64,000 bases of DNA from Chamaecyparis obtusa (Eukaryota > Streptophyta > Pinopsida > Cupressales > Cupressaceae). The stretch is taken from NCBI GenBank assembly GCA_027943335.1, contig BSBK01008836.1, positions 124,001 through 188,000 on the forward strand, in the 5' to 3' direction. Positions 12,101 to 24,092 of the stretch are shown piece after piece. A program made the translations under genes and the position numbers. Within the stretch, counting starts at the first letter, position 1. Each line of letters opens with the position of its first letter. The notes beneath the pieces are model-generated. The model did no database searches. It had not been told where the DNA came from and saw only the letters and a list, made by a program, of their open reading frames with translations.

Positions 12101-13141
12101 GGATACACTCCATGTCATTCTGACCATTGTGTTTATTTTAAGAGGTTGGATGATGACAACTACATTATTTTATGTTTATATGTTGATGATATGCTAATAG
12201 TTGGGTCTAACATGGTTCACATTAAGGGGCTGAAATGATAGTTAACACATTCATTTGCTATCAAGGATTTGGGGGTAGAAAAGAAAATCCTTGGTATGAA
12301 AATTTGCAGAGAAAGGAAAAATAAGAAGCTGACTTTATCTCAAGCTGATTATATTAAGAAGGTGTTGCAATGTTTCTCTATGGAGAATGCCAAAGCTGTC
12401 AGCACACCTTTGCATGGTCATTTGAAATTGACTAAGGATATGTGTCCAAAAGCACTAGAAGAAGAGACTAAAATGTCTAAGGTACCTTATGCTTCAACTA
12501 TAGGGAGCTTAATGTGTGCTATGGTATGTACTAGGCCAGATATTGCACACACAGTGGGAGTCATTAGCCGATATATGAGTCACCCTGGTATTGAGCATTT
12601 GAGTGTAGTCAAATGGATTCTCAGATATTTGAGAGGTACATCCAGTAAATGTTTACACTTTGGGGGATGTACTACTATTATACAGAGCTATGTTGACTCA
12701 GCTTTGGCAAGAGATATAGATAGTAGCCAAAGTACTACAAGCTATGTATTTACTGTTGGTGGGACAATAATGAGTTGGATTTCTCAACTACAAAAGGTGG
12801 TTGCTTTATCCACTATAGAGGCAGAGTATTTTGCTTCTACAGAAGTAGCCAAGGAGATGATATGGCTTCAATTCTTCATGGAAGAATTGGGACATCCATA
12901 GATGGATAATTTTATGCATACAGATAGCCAAAGTGCCATTCATCTTGTGAAGAATTCTACTTTGCACTCAAAGATAAAACACATATAATTGCGGTACCAT
13001 TTCATTCAGTCAGTTTTGGATGATGGGAAGTTAAAGATGGAAAAGATTCATACAAATGATAATCTAACAGATATGTTTACGAAGGTAGCCACAAAGGAGA
13101 ATTTGAACTCATGTTCAGCTTCAGTTGGTCTTCTAGACTAA
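9190..13141 (+). pseudogene. Copia unit B gag-pol
   Basis: The start ATG at 9190 lies 73 bp after the primer site and opens MVDDGRLKVEKFNGKNF, the usual copia gag opening. Domains: gag UBN2-like region, knuckle CWYYGKPSHKKKDC near 9900, protease with DYGASFHA (DSG lost) after an in-frame TGA, GAG-pre-integrase LGHMSEKGMKLL near 10535, a long integrase ORF (10847-11641), RT with YVDDML near 12180, and RNase H to 13141. Frames change in gag and between gag and integrase, and TAG at 11912-11914 breaks RT. The ORF at 10847-11641 is the longest intact block of this unit. Poly-Gln at about 11470 comes from a CAA run that varies among units. Confidence 0.92.
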
Positions 13142-13276
13142 ACTGAATAAAGGAACAACTGAGTCCAAGGTGGTTCAATCCAGTGGGAGCCTCATACGGT
13201 AGTTGTATTGCTACAAGATCAATCTCCAAGTGGGAGGTTTTTAGTGTGGATACTGGTCAGTCACCAAGTGGGAGAT

Positions 13277-13688
13277 TGTTGGCTTGTTGTGACTGATCAG
13301 TAAAGTACTATCCAGGAAAGTACTGTACACTTTTCCTCCCGACCTCACAAATTTTTTTAGGCCAACATATTTTTGGCTATTTTGGGGCCGACATATTGTA
13401 ACTCATTATAACCCTAAAGCAGAAAAATATTGTATAATATGGCTTAGGGTTAGGGATTTCACAAGGTATGATTTTTAGTACTTGCGGTGGAATAGTGGTG
13501 TAAGGGATTACAGATTGTAATCAGGTGGATAATAATAATATTGGACTCGTTGTTGGTGGACGTAGCCCATGGATTGGGTGAACCACGTTAAATCTTTGTG
13601 TCTTTTGTTCTCTTCTCTGTGGTTTAATAATTTCTGATATTTGTTATATTTGCATCTAATTGTTATTTTTGCCTTGTTAATCCTAACA
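13277..13688 (+). repeat. Copia LTR L2 (between units B and C)
   Basis: 412 bp, TGTTGGCTTGTTG to AATCCTAACA. The inverted pair AACCCTAAAGC (13411-13421) and GGCTTAGGGTT (13442-13452) encloses TATAATAT. The polypurine tract AAGTGGGAGAT lies immediately upstream. Confidence 0.93.
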
Positions 13689-13690
13689 AG

Positions 13691-13702
13691 TGGTATTAGA
13701 GC
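13691..13702 (+). promoter_or_regulatory. Copia primer binding site after L2
   Basis: TGGTATTAGAGC lies 2 bp after L2. It differs from the canonical initiator tRNA-Met complement by one C-to-T change. Confidence 0.82.
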
Positions 13703-13774
13703 GAGGTTATTTTTAGTTATCCTCTCTAGGAAGATCTCACAGTTTAGTGGGAGTCTCATAGTTCAGTGGGAGCA

Positions 13775-16700
13775 ATGGAAGAAAATGGTAGGTTGAAGGT
13801 TGACAAGTTTAATGGGTAGAACTTTCAGTTATGGAAAATGCAAATGGAGGAATATCTCTATCAGAACGATCTATGGCGGTCATTGGAAGGAAAAGCTAAT
13901 AAATACGCAAGCATTTCTGATGAGGACTAGATAATTGTTGATAGAAAGACTCTTGGTAGTATTCAATTATGCCTGGCACAATCGGTGGCATTCAATATTA
14001 CACAAGAAACAACAACTAAACATTTGATAAAAACCCTAGCAAAGTTGTATGAAAAGCCCTCCACTTCAAATAAGGTATTTCTCATGAAGCATTTGTTTAA
14101 TATGAAAATGCTGGAAGGTGGGTCAGTTGTTGATCATTTAAATGAGTTTAATACAATTACTAGTCAATTAACTTCTATCAATGTTATTTTTGATGAAGAA
14201 GTTAGGGCTCTCTTGATTTTGTGTTCTTTGCTTGAAAGCTGGAATGGCTATTAGTAACTCTACTCCTGGTTCTCACACCCTAAAATTTGATGATGTTATT
14301 GTTGTTATTCTAAGTGAGGAAATTCGTAGGAAAAACTCAGGTGGATCCGCATCAAGTAGTGTCTTAAACACATAAAGTAGAGGTAGAACTAATGAGAGAG
14401 GAAACAACTTTGGAAATCATGGGAAATCAAGAGGAAAATCAAAGGGAAAGAGGTCTAAATCCAAAGGACCAAATGATTGCTGGTATTGTGGAAAACCAGG
14501 TCATAAGAAGAAAGATTGTTGGTCTCGAAAGAATAAAGAAGGAGACAAACAAGAAGGTAACAAGGAGGAAAATGTGGTAAGTAATAAACCCGAAGAGGAT
14601 GCCTTGCTTCTTTCTTTAGAAAGTATTAATGAGTCATTGGTTTAGATTCTGGGGCTTCATTTCATGCTACACCCCATAGAGGTTACTTTCTTGATTATGT
14701 CCAAGGGGATTTTGGGCTAGTTTATTTGGGAGATAATGAACCCTGTCACATTGTTGGAAAGGGAAAAATTAAGATTAAGTTGCAGAATGGGAATCATTGG
14801 CTACTACAAGAGGTAAGACATGTTCCAAGGTTGAGTAGGAATTTAATTTCAGTAGGGCAACTGGGTGATGAGGGTTGCACAGTTACTTTTAATGATAGAA
14901 ATTGAAAGGTTTCAAAAGGTTCCTTAGTAGTAGCAAAAGGTGTGAAAGTAGGCACCTTATATCATTGTACAGGTCATACTGTTCCTTCTACTTTAATTGT
15001 TTCAGAAGATAATGAATGTTCAGGAATAGTGGTTGCAGTTGAGCAGGAAGAACATCAGACCATTGTTGTAGATTTTGACACAACACTCAGGCACAAAAAA
15101 CTCGGGCACATGAGTGAAAAATGTATGAAATTACTTCGTTCAAAGAAAGTTTTACCTAGTCTGAAATGTGTCAATATGGATTTCTATGAAAGTTGTGTTT
15201 ATGGAAAACAAAAGAGAGTTAGTTTTGTAAAGAGTGGGAAGGAAAAGAAAAATGAGAGATTAGAGCTTGTGCATACAGATGTATGGGGACCAGCTCAAGT
15301 ATCTTCCCTTGGTGGCTCTTTGTGTTATGTAACATTTATAGATGATGGAACAAGAAAAGTATGGATTTATTTCCTTAGACAGAAATCTGATGTATTTCAA
15401 ACTTTTAAGAAATGGAAATGCTAGGTTAAGAATGAGACTGGTAAAAGGTTAAAATGTCTTAGATCTGATAATGGTGGTGAGTATTGCAGCATAGAATTTG
15501 AAGATTATTGTTCCTCTTATGGTATTCGTAGGAAGAAAACTATACCAAGGACTCCACAAGAAAATGGAGTGGCTGAACGCATGAACAGGACAATAATGGA
15601 GCATGCAAGGAGTATGAGGTTGCATGCTAGGCTACCCAAAAACATGTGGGTAGAGGCTATGAACATTGTTGTTTATTTAATCAATAGAGGCCCCTCTACT
15701 CCTTTGGACTATGCTATTCTAGAGGAAGCATGGAGTGGTAAGAAGGTGAGTTATTCTTTTCTCAAAAGCTTTGGTTGTGAAGCTTTTGCACATATAGATT
15801 CTAAAAATACAACCAAGTTGGAAGCTAAGTCAAAGAAATGTGTATGTGTTGGATATGACATTGATGAATTTGGTTATAGGCTTTGGGATTTTGAAAATCA
15901 TAAAATTGTAAGAAGTTGGAATGTCATATTCAATGAGAAAGTGTTGTACAAAGATCTATTGTAGCAACATGAGAAGAAAGATAATGTCTATGTAGTACTG
16001 GATGATACTCCAAAAGATGATCTTCTAGTAGTTCCTTATGCTCCGCAACAACAACAACAACAAATAATACACACCCTAGTGAATGTTAAACGATCAATAA
16101 GGCTAAGTATACCTCCAAAGAGATTCTCTCCCTCTTTGTATTCTATTTTGTTAACAGATGCTGGTGAACCTGAATGTTATAATGAAGATGTGCAGGTGGA
16201 TACAAAGCTTCAGTTGGAGTCTGCAATGACAGAGGAAATGGACTCCTTGCTGAAAAATCAAACTTGGGATTTATGCAAGTTACCTTAAGGTAAAAGGGCT
16301 TTACAGAATAAATGGGTTTACATGCTGAAAGAAGAGGATGGAGGTAAGAAAAGATTTAAAGCCAGGTTAGTTGTAAAAGGATTTGCATTGAAAAAAGGCA
16401 TTGATTTTCATGAAATATTTTCTCCAGTTGTTAAAATGACTTCTATTCATACTATTTTAAGTATTGTGGCTACTGAAGGCTTGCATTTAGAGCAGCTTCA
16501 TGTTAAAATAGTTTTTCTTCATGGTGATTTGGATGAAGAAATATATATGGTACAACCACAAGGATTTGAGGTCAAGGGTAAGGAGTATTTGGTGTGCAGA
16601 TTGCAGAAAAGTTTATATGGCTTGAAGCAAGCACCTCGACAATGGCACATTAAATTTGACACTTTTATGAATGACCATGGATACACTCCGTGTCATTCTG

Positions 16701-18148
16701 ACCATTGTGTTTATTGTAAGAGGTTGGATGATGACAACTACATTATTTTATGTTTATATATTGATTATATGGTTGTAGCTGAGTCTAACATGGATCACAT
16801 TAAGGGGTTGAAATGACAGTTAGCACATTCATTTGCTATGAAGGATTTGGGGGCAACAAAACAAATATTTGGTATGAAATTTGCAGAGATAGGAAAAATA
16901 AGAAGCTGACTTTATCTCAGGCTGATTATATTGAGAAGGTGTTGCAACATTTCTCTATGGAGAATGCCAAAGCTGTCAGCACACCTTTGCATGGTCATTT
17001 GAACTTGACTAAGGATATGTGTCCAAAGACACCAGAAGAAGAGACTAAAATGTCTAAGGTACCTTATGCTTCAGCTGTAGGGAGCTTAATGTATGCTATG
17101 GTATGTACTAGGCCAGATATTGCACACACAGTGGGAGTCATTAGCCGATATATGAGTCACCTTGGTATTGAGCATTGAAATGCAATCAAATGGATTCTTA
17201 GATATTTGAGAGGTACATTGATCAGGATTAAAGTGGAAAAATACTAAAATCTAATTTTTCCAAAATTTCATATGTTTTAGTAAATTGCAATTTTTGGTTC
17301 AAGATTATTTGAATACCTTTCCAACGCATCAAACGGTTCGTAATTCAGAGCTAGGATGAGAAAGTTATGCCTTCTCCAAGTGGACCTAAATTTTATATTT
17401 AGTTTTTTGATAAATTTTGATAGTTTAATAATTTAATTATAATAAACATTATGACGACTCTTCATTTCAATTCCAAGGGATTTGTGTGACCCTTGGGATC
17501 CATCCGACTTGTATAAACTCCAATTTTGAATAGAATGGAGACAATTTTTGGTTTGCAATCTTGTTGTTCTCAATTTTCATGTTGAATTCTATAATACTGC
17601 AGGTATCACACCAGGTATTGTAATCTGGTTTTCATAATTCAGATCATACATCCAGTAAGTGTTTACACTTTGGGGGATCTACTACTATTGTATAAGTCTA
17701 TGTTGACTCAAATTTGGTAGGAGATATAGATAGCAGGCAGAGTACTACAGGCTATGTATTTACTGTTGGTGGGACAACAGTGAGTTGGATTTCTCGACTA
17801 CAAAAGGTGGTTGCTTTATCCACTTCAGAGGTAGAGTATGTTGCTGCTACAGAGGTAGCAAAGGAGATGATATGGGTTCAATTCTTCATGGAAAAAATGG
17901 GACATCCACATATGTATAATTTTCTGCATACAGATAGCCAAAGTGCCATTCATCTTGCAAAGAATATTGCCTTGCACTTAAAGACAAGACACATTCAGTT
18001 GTGGTACCATTTCATTCAGTCAGTTTCAGATGATGGGAAGTTAAAGTTGGAAAAGATTCATAATGATAATCCAACATATATGTTTACAAAGGTAATCACA
18101 AGGGAGAAGTCAAACACATGTTCAACTTTAGTTGGTCTTCTAGACTGA
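13775..18148 (+). pseudogene. Copia unit C gag-pol, split by a solo LTR
   Basis: ATG at 13775 (MEENGRLKVDKFNG). This is the only unit with an intact zinc knuckle, CWYCGKPGHKKKDC near 14475. The protease DSGASFHA is kept near 14650, though a base loss just before it shifts the frame. Integrase spans about 15230-15770 with HTDVWGPAQVSSLGGS and TPQENGVAERMNR. In RT the catalytic YVDD has become YIDY near 16757, which should abolish polymerase activity. TGA at 17176-17178, also present in unit D, precedes the RNase H region. A 428-bp solo LTR with its TSD interrupts that region at 17219-17646, and RNase H resumes at 17652. Most of pol stays in one frame. Confidence 0.91.
17219..17646. mobile_element. 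Solo LTR inserted in copia unit C
   Basis: A 428-bp segment interrupts pol where the other units read GGTACATCCAG. It is flanked by TSD TACAT (17214-17218 and 17647-17651), begins TGATCAGGATTA and ends TAATTCAGATCA, giving TG...CA ends with a short imperfect inverted repeat. No coding region is present. The 5-bp TSD and TG/CA ends favour a solo LTR left by recombination between the two LTRs of a gypsy-like element. A small inverted-repeat transposon is the less likely alternative. Its parent family is not otherwise present in the window. Confidence 0.8.
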
Positions 18149-18284
18149 ATAGAATAAACAAATAGTTGAGTCCAGGGTGGTTCGATCTAGTGGGAGCCTC
18201 ATATGGTACTGGTATTGCTACAAGATCAGTCTCCAAGTGGGAGGTTTTTTAGTGTGGATATTGATCAGTCACCAAGTGGGAGAT

Positions 18285-18708
18285 TGTTAGCTTGTGGTGA
18301 TTGATGAGGAAAGTACTATCTAGGAAAGTACTATACACTTTTCCTCCCGACCTCACGAATTTTTTTAAGGCCGACATATTTTTGGCTATTTTTGGGCCGA
18401 CATATTGTAACTCATTATAACCCTAAAGCAGAAAAATATTGTATAATATGGCTTAGGGTTAGGGATTTCATAAGGTATGATTTTTAGTACTTGTGGTGGA
18501 ATAGTGCTGTAAGGGATTACAGATTGTAATCAGGTTGTAATCAAGTGGATAATAATAATATTGGACTTTTTGTTGGTGGACGTAGCCCAGGGATTAGGTG
18601 AACCACGTTAAATATTTGTCTCTTCTATTCTCTTCTCTGTGGTTTATTATTTTCTGATATTGGTTATATTTGCATCTAATTGTTATTTCTTCCTTGTTAA
18701 TCCTAACA
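18285..18708 (+). repeat. Copia LTR L3 (between units C and D)
   Basis: 424 bp, TGTTAGCTTGTGG to AATCCTAACA. It contains a short internal duplication (GATTGTAATCAGGTTGTAATCA near 18520) absent from L1 and L2. The pair AACCCTAAAGC (18419-18429) and GCTTAGGGTT (18451-18460) is conserved. The primer site TGGTATCAAATC follows at 18711. Confidence 0.93.
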
Positions 18709-18793
18709 AGTGGTATCAAATCGAGGTTGTTTTCAGTTATCCTCTACAAGAAGATCTCATGATTTAGTGGGAGTCTCATGGTTGAGTGGGAGC

Positions 18794-21700
18794 AATGGCA
18801 GAAGATGGTAGGCTGAAGGTTGACAAGTTTAATGGGTAGAACTTTAAGTAATGGAAAATGCAAATGGAGGACTATCTCTATTAGAAGGATCTATGGTGGT
18901 CGTTGGAAGGAAAAGCCAATAAACCAGCAAGCATTTCTGATGAGGACTAGACAATTGTTGATAGAAAGACTCTTTGTAGTATTCAATTATAATTGGCACA
19001 GTCGGTGGCATTCAATATTACAAAAGTAACAACGATTGAAGATTTGATTAAAACCCTAGCAAAGTTGTATGAAAAGCCCTTTCGCTTCAAATAAGGTATT
19101 TCTCATGAAGCGTTTGTTTAATATGAAAATGCTGGAAGGTGGGTGAGTTGCTGATCATTTAAATGAGTTTAATACAATTACCAGTCAATTAACTTCTGTC
19201 AATGTTATTTTTGATGAAGAAGTTAGGGCTCTCTTGATTTTGTGTTCATTTCCTCAAAGATTGAATGGCTTGGTAATGTCTGTTAGTAACTCTATTCCTG
19301 GTTCTAACACCCTAAAATTTGATGATGTTGTTGGTGTTATTCTGAATAAGGAAATTCATAGGAAAAGCTCAAGTGGATCCACATCAGGTAGTGTCTTAAA
19401 CACACAAAGTAGAGGTAGAACCAATGAGAGAGGAAACAACTCTGGAAATCATGGGAAATCAAGAGGAAAATCAAAGGGAAAGAGGTCTAAATCCAAAGGA
19501 CCAAATGATTGTTGGTACTATGGAAAACTAGGTCATAAGAAGAAAGATTGCTCATCTCGAAAGGATAAAGAAGGAGATAAACAAGAAGGTAACAAGGAGG
19601 CAAATGTGGTAAGTAATAAACCTGAAGAGGATGCCTTGCTTCTTTCTTTAGAAAGTATTGATGATTCATGGGTTTTAGATTCTGGGGCTTCATTTCATGC
19701 TACACCCCATAGAGGTTACTTTCTTGATTATGTCCAAGGGGATTTTGGGCTAGTTTATTTGGGAGATAATGAACCCTGTCACATTGTTGGAAAGGGAAAA
19801 ATAAAGATTAAGTTGCAAAATGGGAATCATTGGCTACTACAAGAGGTAAGACATGTTCCAAGGCTGAGTAGGAATTTAATTTCAACAAGGCAACTCGGTG
19901 ATGAGGGTTGCACAGTTACTTTTAATGATAGAAATTGGAAGGTTTCAAAAGGTTCCTTAGTAGTAGAAAAAGGTGTGAAAGTAGACACCTTATATCTTTG
20001 TATAGGTCATACTGTTCCTTCTACTTTAATTGTTTCAGAAGATAATGAATGTTCAGGAATAGTGGCTACAGTTGAGCAGGAAGAACATCAGACCATTGTT
20101 GTAGATTTTGACACAACACTCTGGCACAACAGACTCGGGCACATGAGTGAAAAATGTATAAAATTACTTCATTCAAAGAAAGTTTTACCTGGTCTGAAAT
20201 GTGTCAATATGGATTTCTGTGAAAGTTGTGTTTATGAGAAACAAAAGAGAGTTATTTTTGTAAAGAGTGGGAAGGAAAAGAAAAATGAGAGATTGGAGCT
20301 TGTGCATACAGATGTATGGGGACCAGCTTAGGTATCTTCCCTTAGTGGCTCTTTGTATTATGTAACATTTATAGATGATGCAAAAAGAAAAGTATGGATT
20401 TATTTCCTTAGACATAAATTTGATGTATTTCAAACTTTTAAGAAATGGAAATGCTTGGTTGAAAATGAGACTGGTAAAATGTTAAAATGTCTCAGATCTG
20501 ATAATGGTGGTGAGTATTGCAGCACAAAATTTGAAGATTATTGTTCCTCTAATGGTATTCGTAGGTAGAAAATTGTACTAAGGACTCCACAAGAAAATGG
20601 AGTGGCTGAACGCATGAACAAGACAATAATGGAGCATGCAAGGAGTATGAGGTTGCATGCTAGGCTACCCAAAAACATGTGGGAAAAGGCTATGAATACT
20701 ATTATTTATTTAATCAATAGAGGCCCCTCTACTCCTTTGTACTGTGGTATTCCAGAGGAAGCATGGAGTGGTAAGAAGGTGAGTTATTTTTTTCTCAAAA
20801 CCTTTGGTTGTGAAGCTTTTGCACATATAGATTTTGAAAATAGAACCAAGCTGGAAGCTAAGTCAAAGAAATGTGTATTTTTCGGATATGGCATTGATGA
20901 ATTTGGTTATAGGCTTTGGGATTTTGAAAATCATAAAATTGTAAGAAGCACTAATGTCATATTCAATGAGAAAATGTTGTACAAAGATCTATTGCAACAT
21001 CATGAGAAGAAAGAAAATGACTATGTAGTACTAGATGATACTTCAAAAGATGATGTTCCAGTAGTTCCTTATGCTCCGCAACAATAGCAACAACAAATAC
21101 CACACACCGTAGTGAATGTTAGACGGTCAACAAGGCTAAGTAGACCTCCAGAGAGATTCTCTCCCTCTTTGTATTGTATTTTGTTAATAGATGATGGTGA
21201 ACCTGAATGTTATAATGAAGCTGTGTAGGTGGATACAAAGCTTCAATGGGAGTCTGCAATGACAGAGGAAATGGACTCCTTGCTAAAAAATCAAACTTGA
21301 GATTTATGCAAGTTACCTTCAAGTAAAAGGGCTTTACAGAATAAATGGGTTTATAGGCTGAAAGAAGAGGATGGAGGTAAGAAAATATTTAAAGCTAGGT
21401 TAGTTGTAAAAGGATTTGCACAGAAAAAAGGCATTGATTTTGATGAAATATTTTGCCCAATTGTTAAAATGACTTCTATTCTTACTGTTTTAAGTATTGT
21501 GGTTGCTGAAGATTTGCATTTATAGCAGCTTGATGTTAAAACAACATTTCTTCATGGTGATTTGGATGAAGAGATATATATGGTACAACCACAAAGATTT
21601 GAATTCAAGGGTAAGGAGAATTTGGTGTGCAGATTACAAAAAAGTTTATATGGCTTGAAGCAAGCACCTCGACAATGGTACATTGAATTTGACACTTTTA

Positions 21701-22752
21701 TGAATGAGAATGGATACACTTGGTGTCATTCTGACCATTGTGTTTATTTGAATAGGTTGGATGATGACAACTACATTATTTTATGTTTATATGTTGATGA
21801 TATCCTTGTAGCTGGGTCTAACATGGATCACATTAAGGGGTTGAAACAACAGTTAGCACATTCATTTGCTATGAAGGATTTGGGGGCAGCAAAACAAATC
21901 TTTGGTATGAAAATTTGCAGAGATAGGAAAAATAAGAAGTTTTCTTTATCTCAGGCTGATTATATTGAGAAGGTGTTGCAACATTTCTCTATAGAGAATG
22001 CCAAAGCTATCAGCACACCTTTGCTTGGTCATTTGAAATTGACTAAGGATATGTGTCCAAAGACACCAGAAGAAGAGACTAAAATTTCTAAGGTACCTTA
22101 TGCTTCAGCTGTAGGGAGCTTCATGTATGTTATGGTATGTACTAGGCCAGATATTGCACACATAGTTGGAGTCGTTAGCCGATATATGAGTCACCCTGGT
22201 ATTGAGCATTGAAATGCAATCAAATGGATTCTTAGATATTTGAGAGGTACATCCAGTAAGTGTTTACGCTTTGGTGGATCTACTACTACTATACAATGCT
22301 ATGTTGACTTAGATTTGGCAGGAGATATAGATAGCGAGTGGAGTACTACAGGCTATGTATTTACTTTTGGTGGGATAGTAGTGAGTTGGATTTCTCGACT
22401 ATAAAAGGCAATTGCTTTTTCCACTTTAGAAGTAGAGTATGTTGCTGCTACAAAGGCAACCAAGGAGATGATATGGCTTCAATTCTTCAGGGAAAAATTG
22501 GGACATCCACAGATGGATAATTTTCTGCATATAGATAGCCAAAGTGCCATTCATCGTGCGAAGAATTCTGCTTTGCACTCAAAGGAAAACCACATACAGT
22601 TATGGTACCATTTCATTCGGTCAATTTTGGATGATGGGAAGTTAAAGCTAGAAAAGATTCATACAAATGATAATCCGATAGATATGTTTACAAAGGTAGT
22701 CACAAGGGAGAAGTTGAACTCATGTTCAACTTCAGTTGGTCTTCTAGACTGA
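18794..22752 (+). pseudogene. Copia unit D gag-pol (best preserved unit)
   Basis: ATG at 18794 (MAEDGRLKVDKFNG). An extra base near 19080 (CCCTTTCGC against CCCTCCGC in unit B) shifts gag. From 19234 to the terminal TGA at 22752 everything is in one frame, broken only by stops. The ORF 19234-20331 covers the gag C-terminus with knuckle CWYYGKLGHKKKDC, protease WVLDSGASFHA, and GAG-pre-integrase LGHMSEKCIKLL to HTDVWGPA. TAG at 20566-20568 breaks the integrase and TAG at 21523-21525 breaks RT. RT keeps LYVDDILVAGS near 21790. TGA at 22210-22212 precedes RNase H, which ends at 22752. Confidence 0.93.
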
Positions 22753-22888
22753 ACAAAATAAAGGAACAACTGAGTCCAGGGTGGTTCGATTCAGTGGGAG
22801 CCTCATATGGTAGTGGTATTACTACAAGATCAGTCTCCAAGTGGGAGGTTTTTTAGTGTGGATACTGATTAGTCACCAAGTGGGAGAT

Positions 22889-23301
22889 TGTTAGCTTGTG
22901 GTGACTGATAAGGAAAGTACTATCTAGGAAAGTACTATAAACTTTTCCTCCTGACCTCATGAATTTTTTTAAGGCCGACATGTTTTTAGCTATTTTTGGG
23001 CTGACATATTGTAACTCATTATAACCCTAAAGTGGAAAAATATTGTATGATATGTCTTAGGTTTAGGGATTTCATAAGGTATGATTTTTAGTACTTGCAG
23101 TGGAATAGTGTTGCAAGGGATTACAGATTGTAATCAGGTGGGTAATAATAATATTGGACTCATTGTTGGTGGACGTAGCCTAGGGATTGGGTGAACCATG
23201 TTAAATATTTGTGTCTTCTATTCTCTTCTCTGTGGTTTATTATTTTCTGATACTGGTTCTATTTGCATGTAATTGTTATTTCTTCCTTGTTAATCCTAAT
23301 A
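22889..23301 (+). repeat. Copia LTR L4, right end of array
   Basis: 413 bp, TGTTAGCTTGTGG to CCTAATA (final CA mutated to TA). It is followed directly by TSD GACCT (23302-23306), matching the left TSD at 4891-4895. The telobox-like inverted pair is partly decayed here. Confidence 0.92.
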
Positions 23302-23306
23302 GACCT

Positions 23307-23955
23307 CTTTGTCTCTATTCATGTCTTTTGTTCTATTTCTCCTCAGCCTTCAATGCAAATTGATAAGCCTCTTCAATGTTCTCCAATTTGACCAAACTGA
23401 TTTCCTCTTGGATGGAAATTCTCAAACCATTCAGGTACCTAGCAATTCTTTCCACATCATCCTCATCATGTACAGATCTGATAACTAATCTATAGAATTC
23501 CTTGGTATACTCTTTTACCGAGCTATCTTTTTTCTTTAGACTTTGCATTCGCCTAACTAGGTTAATCTGATAATCACAAGGTAAGAACTTTCATTTTAAT
23601 TTGTTCACCATTTTATTCCATACCTTGATTTTTTCTTTGCCTTTCTTTTTCTGATCCAATTGCAGATGCTCCCACCACAAGGACGCATGACCTTTCAACT
23701 TTGTGCCTGAAATCTTCACCTTCTTCTCGTCAGATACATTTTCATACTCAAAATACTTTTCCATTTCAGTGATCCACCCTGATCCATCACAGGTGCAGGT
23801 TCTACTTCACCTTGTTCCACTTCAATTTCATCATCACTAATATCTTCAAGATGTCTGCCTCTTCTCTGGGCTATTTTAACAGCTTCTAATCTAGTAACAA
23901 GTTGTCTCAACATGCTTGCTAATCCTAGATCTGCTTCTCACCTCCCACGAACCAT
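23307..23955 (-). pseudogene. G1 gag, N-terminal and capsid part
   Basis: The probable start ATG on the minus strand (23953-23955) gives MVRGR followed by a TGA where Trp would fit. The frame then continues MLRQLVTRLEAVKIAQRRGR and an acidic stretch DISDDEIEVEQGEVEP. After a decayed part, 23333-23548 reads VKEYTKEFYRL, VERIARYLNGLRISIQEEIS and EEAYQFALKAEEK, which is the C-terminal part of a gypsy Retrotrans_gag domain. The protein would form the virus-like particle. Gag is cut at 23302 by the copia array and resumes at 4895 with the Arg-Gly linker. Confidence 0.83.
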
Positions 23956-24078
23956 CTTGAGAACCCTCTAGAATTGTAGGTTAGATTGCAATCTTACACC
24001 CTACAACAATTCAACTAGGGCTTCACAAGAAGGAACCTACAAACCTAGATCAACAGATCTAGATCTAGATCTAACCTC

Positions 24079-24090
24079 ACTCTAATACCA
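24079..24090 (-). promoter_or_regulatory. G1 primer binding site
   Basis: On the minus strand TGGTATTAGAGT lies 2 bp after the 5' LTR end. It is close to the initiator tRNA-Met complement TGGTATCAGAGC and fixes the transcription direction of G1. Confidence 0.82.
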
Positions 24091-24092
24091 CC

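Larger units (their letters stand above)
4896..23301 (+). mobile_element. Tandem Ty1/copia array: five LTRs, four internal regions
   Basis: LTR copies begin at 4896, 8706, 13277, 18285 and 22889, with a gag-pol internal region between each neighbouring pair, all in one orientation. LTRs start TGTTAGCTTG and end CCTAACA. The primer site after each inner LTR is TGGTATCAGAGC or a close variant (initiator tRNA-Met). A single 5-bp TSD, GACCT, lies at 4891-4895 and 23302-23306. So the whole array occupies one integration site in the gag linker of G1, and adjacent units share LTRs with no TSD between them. Domain order protease, integrase, RT, RNase H is Ty1/copia; a Tork-like lineage is my guess. 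No unit is intact. Confidence 0.95.

Noticed and set aside
4896..23301. Four independent copia insertions into each other
   Set aside because: There are no TSDs at inner LTR edges and neighbouring bodies share LTRs; only the outer GACCT pair exists.
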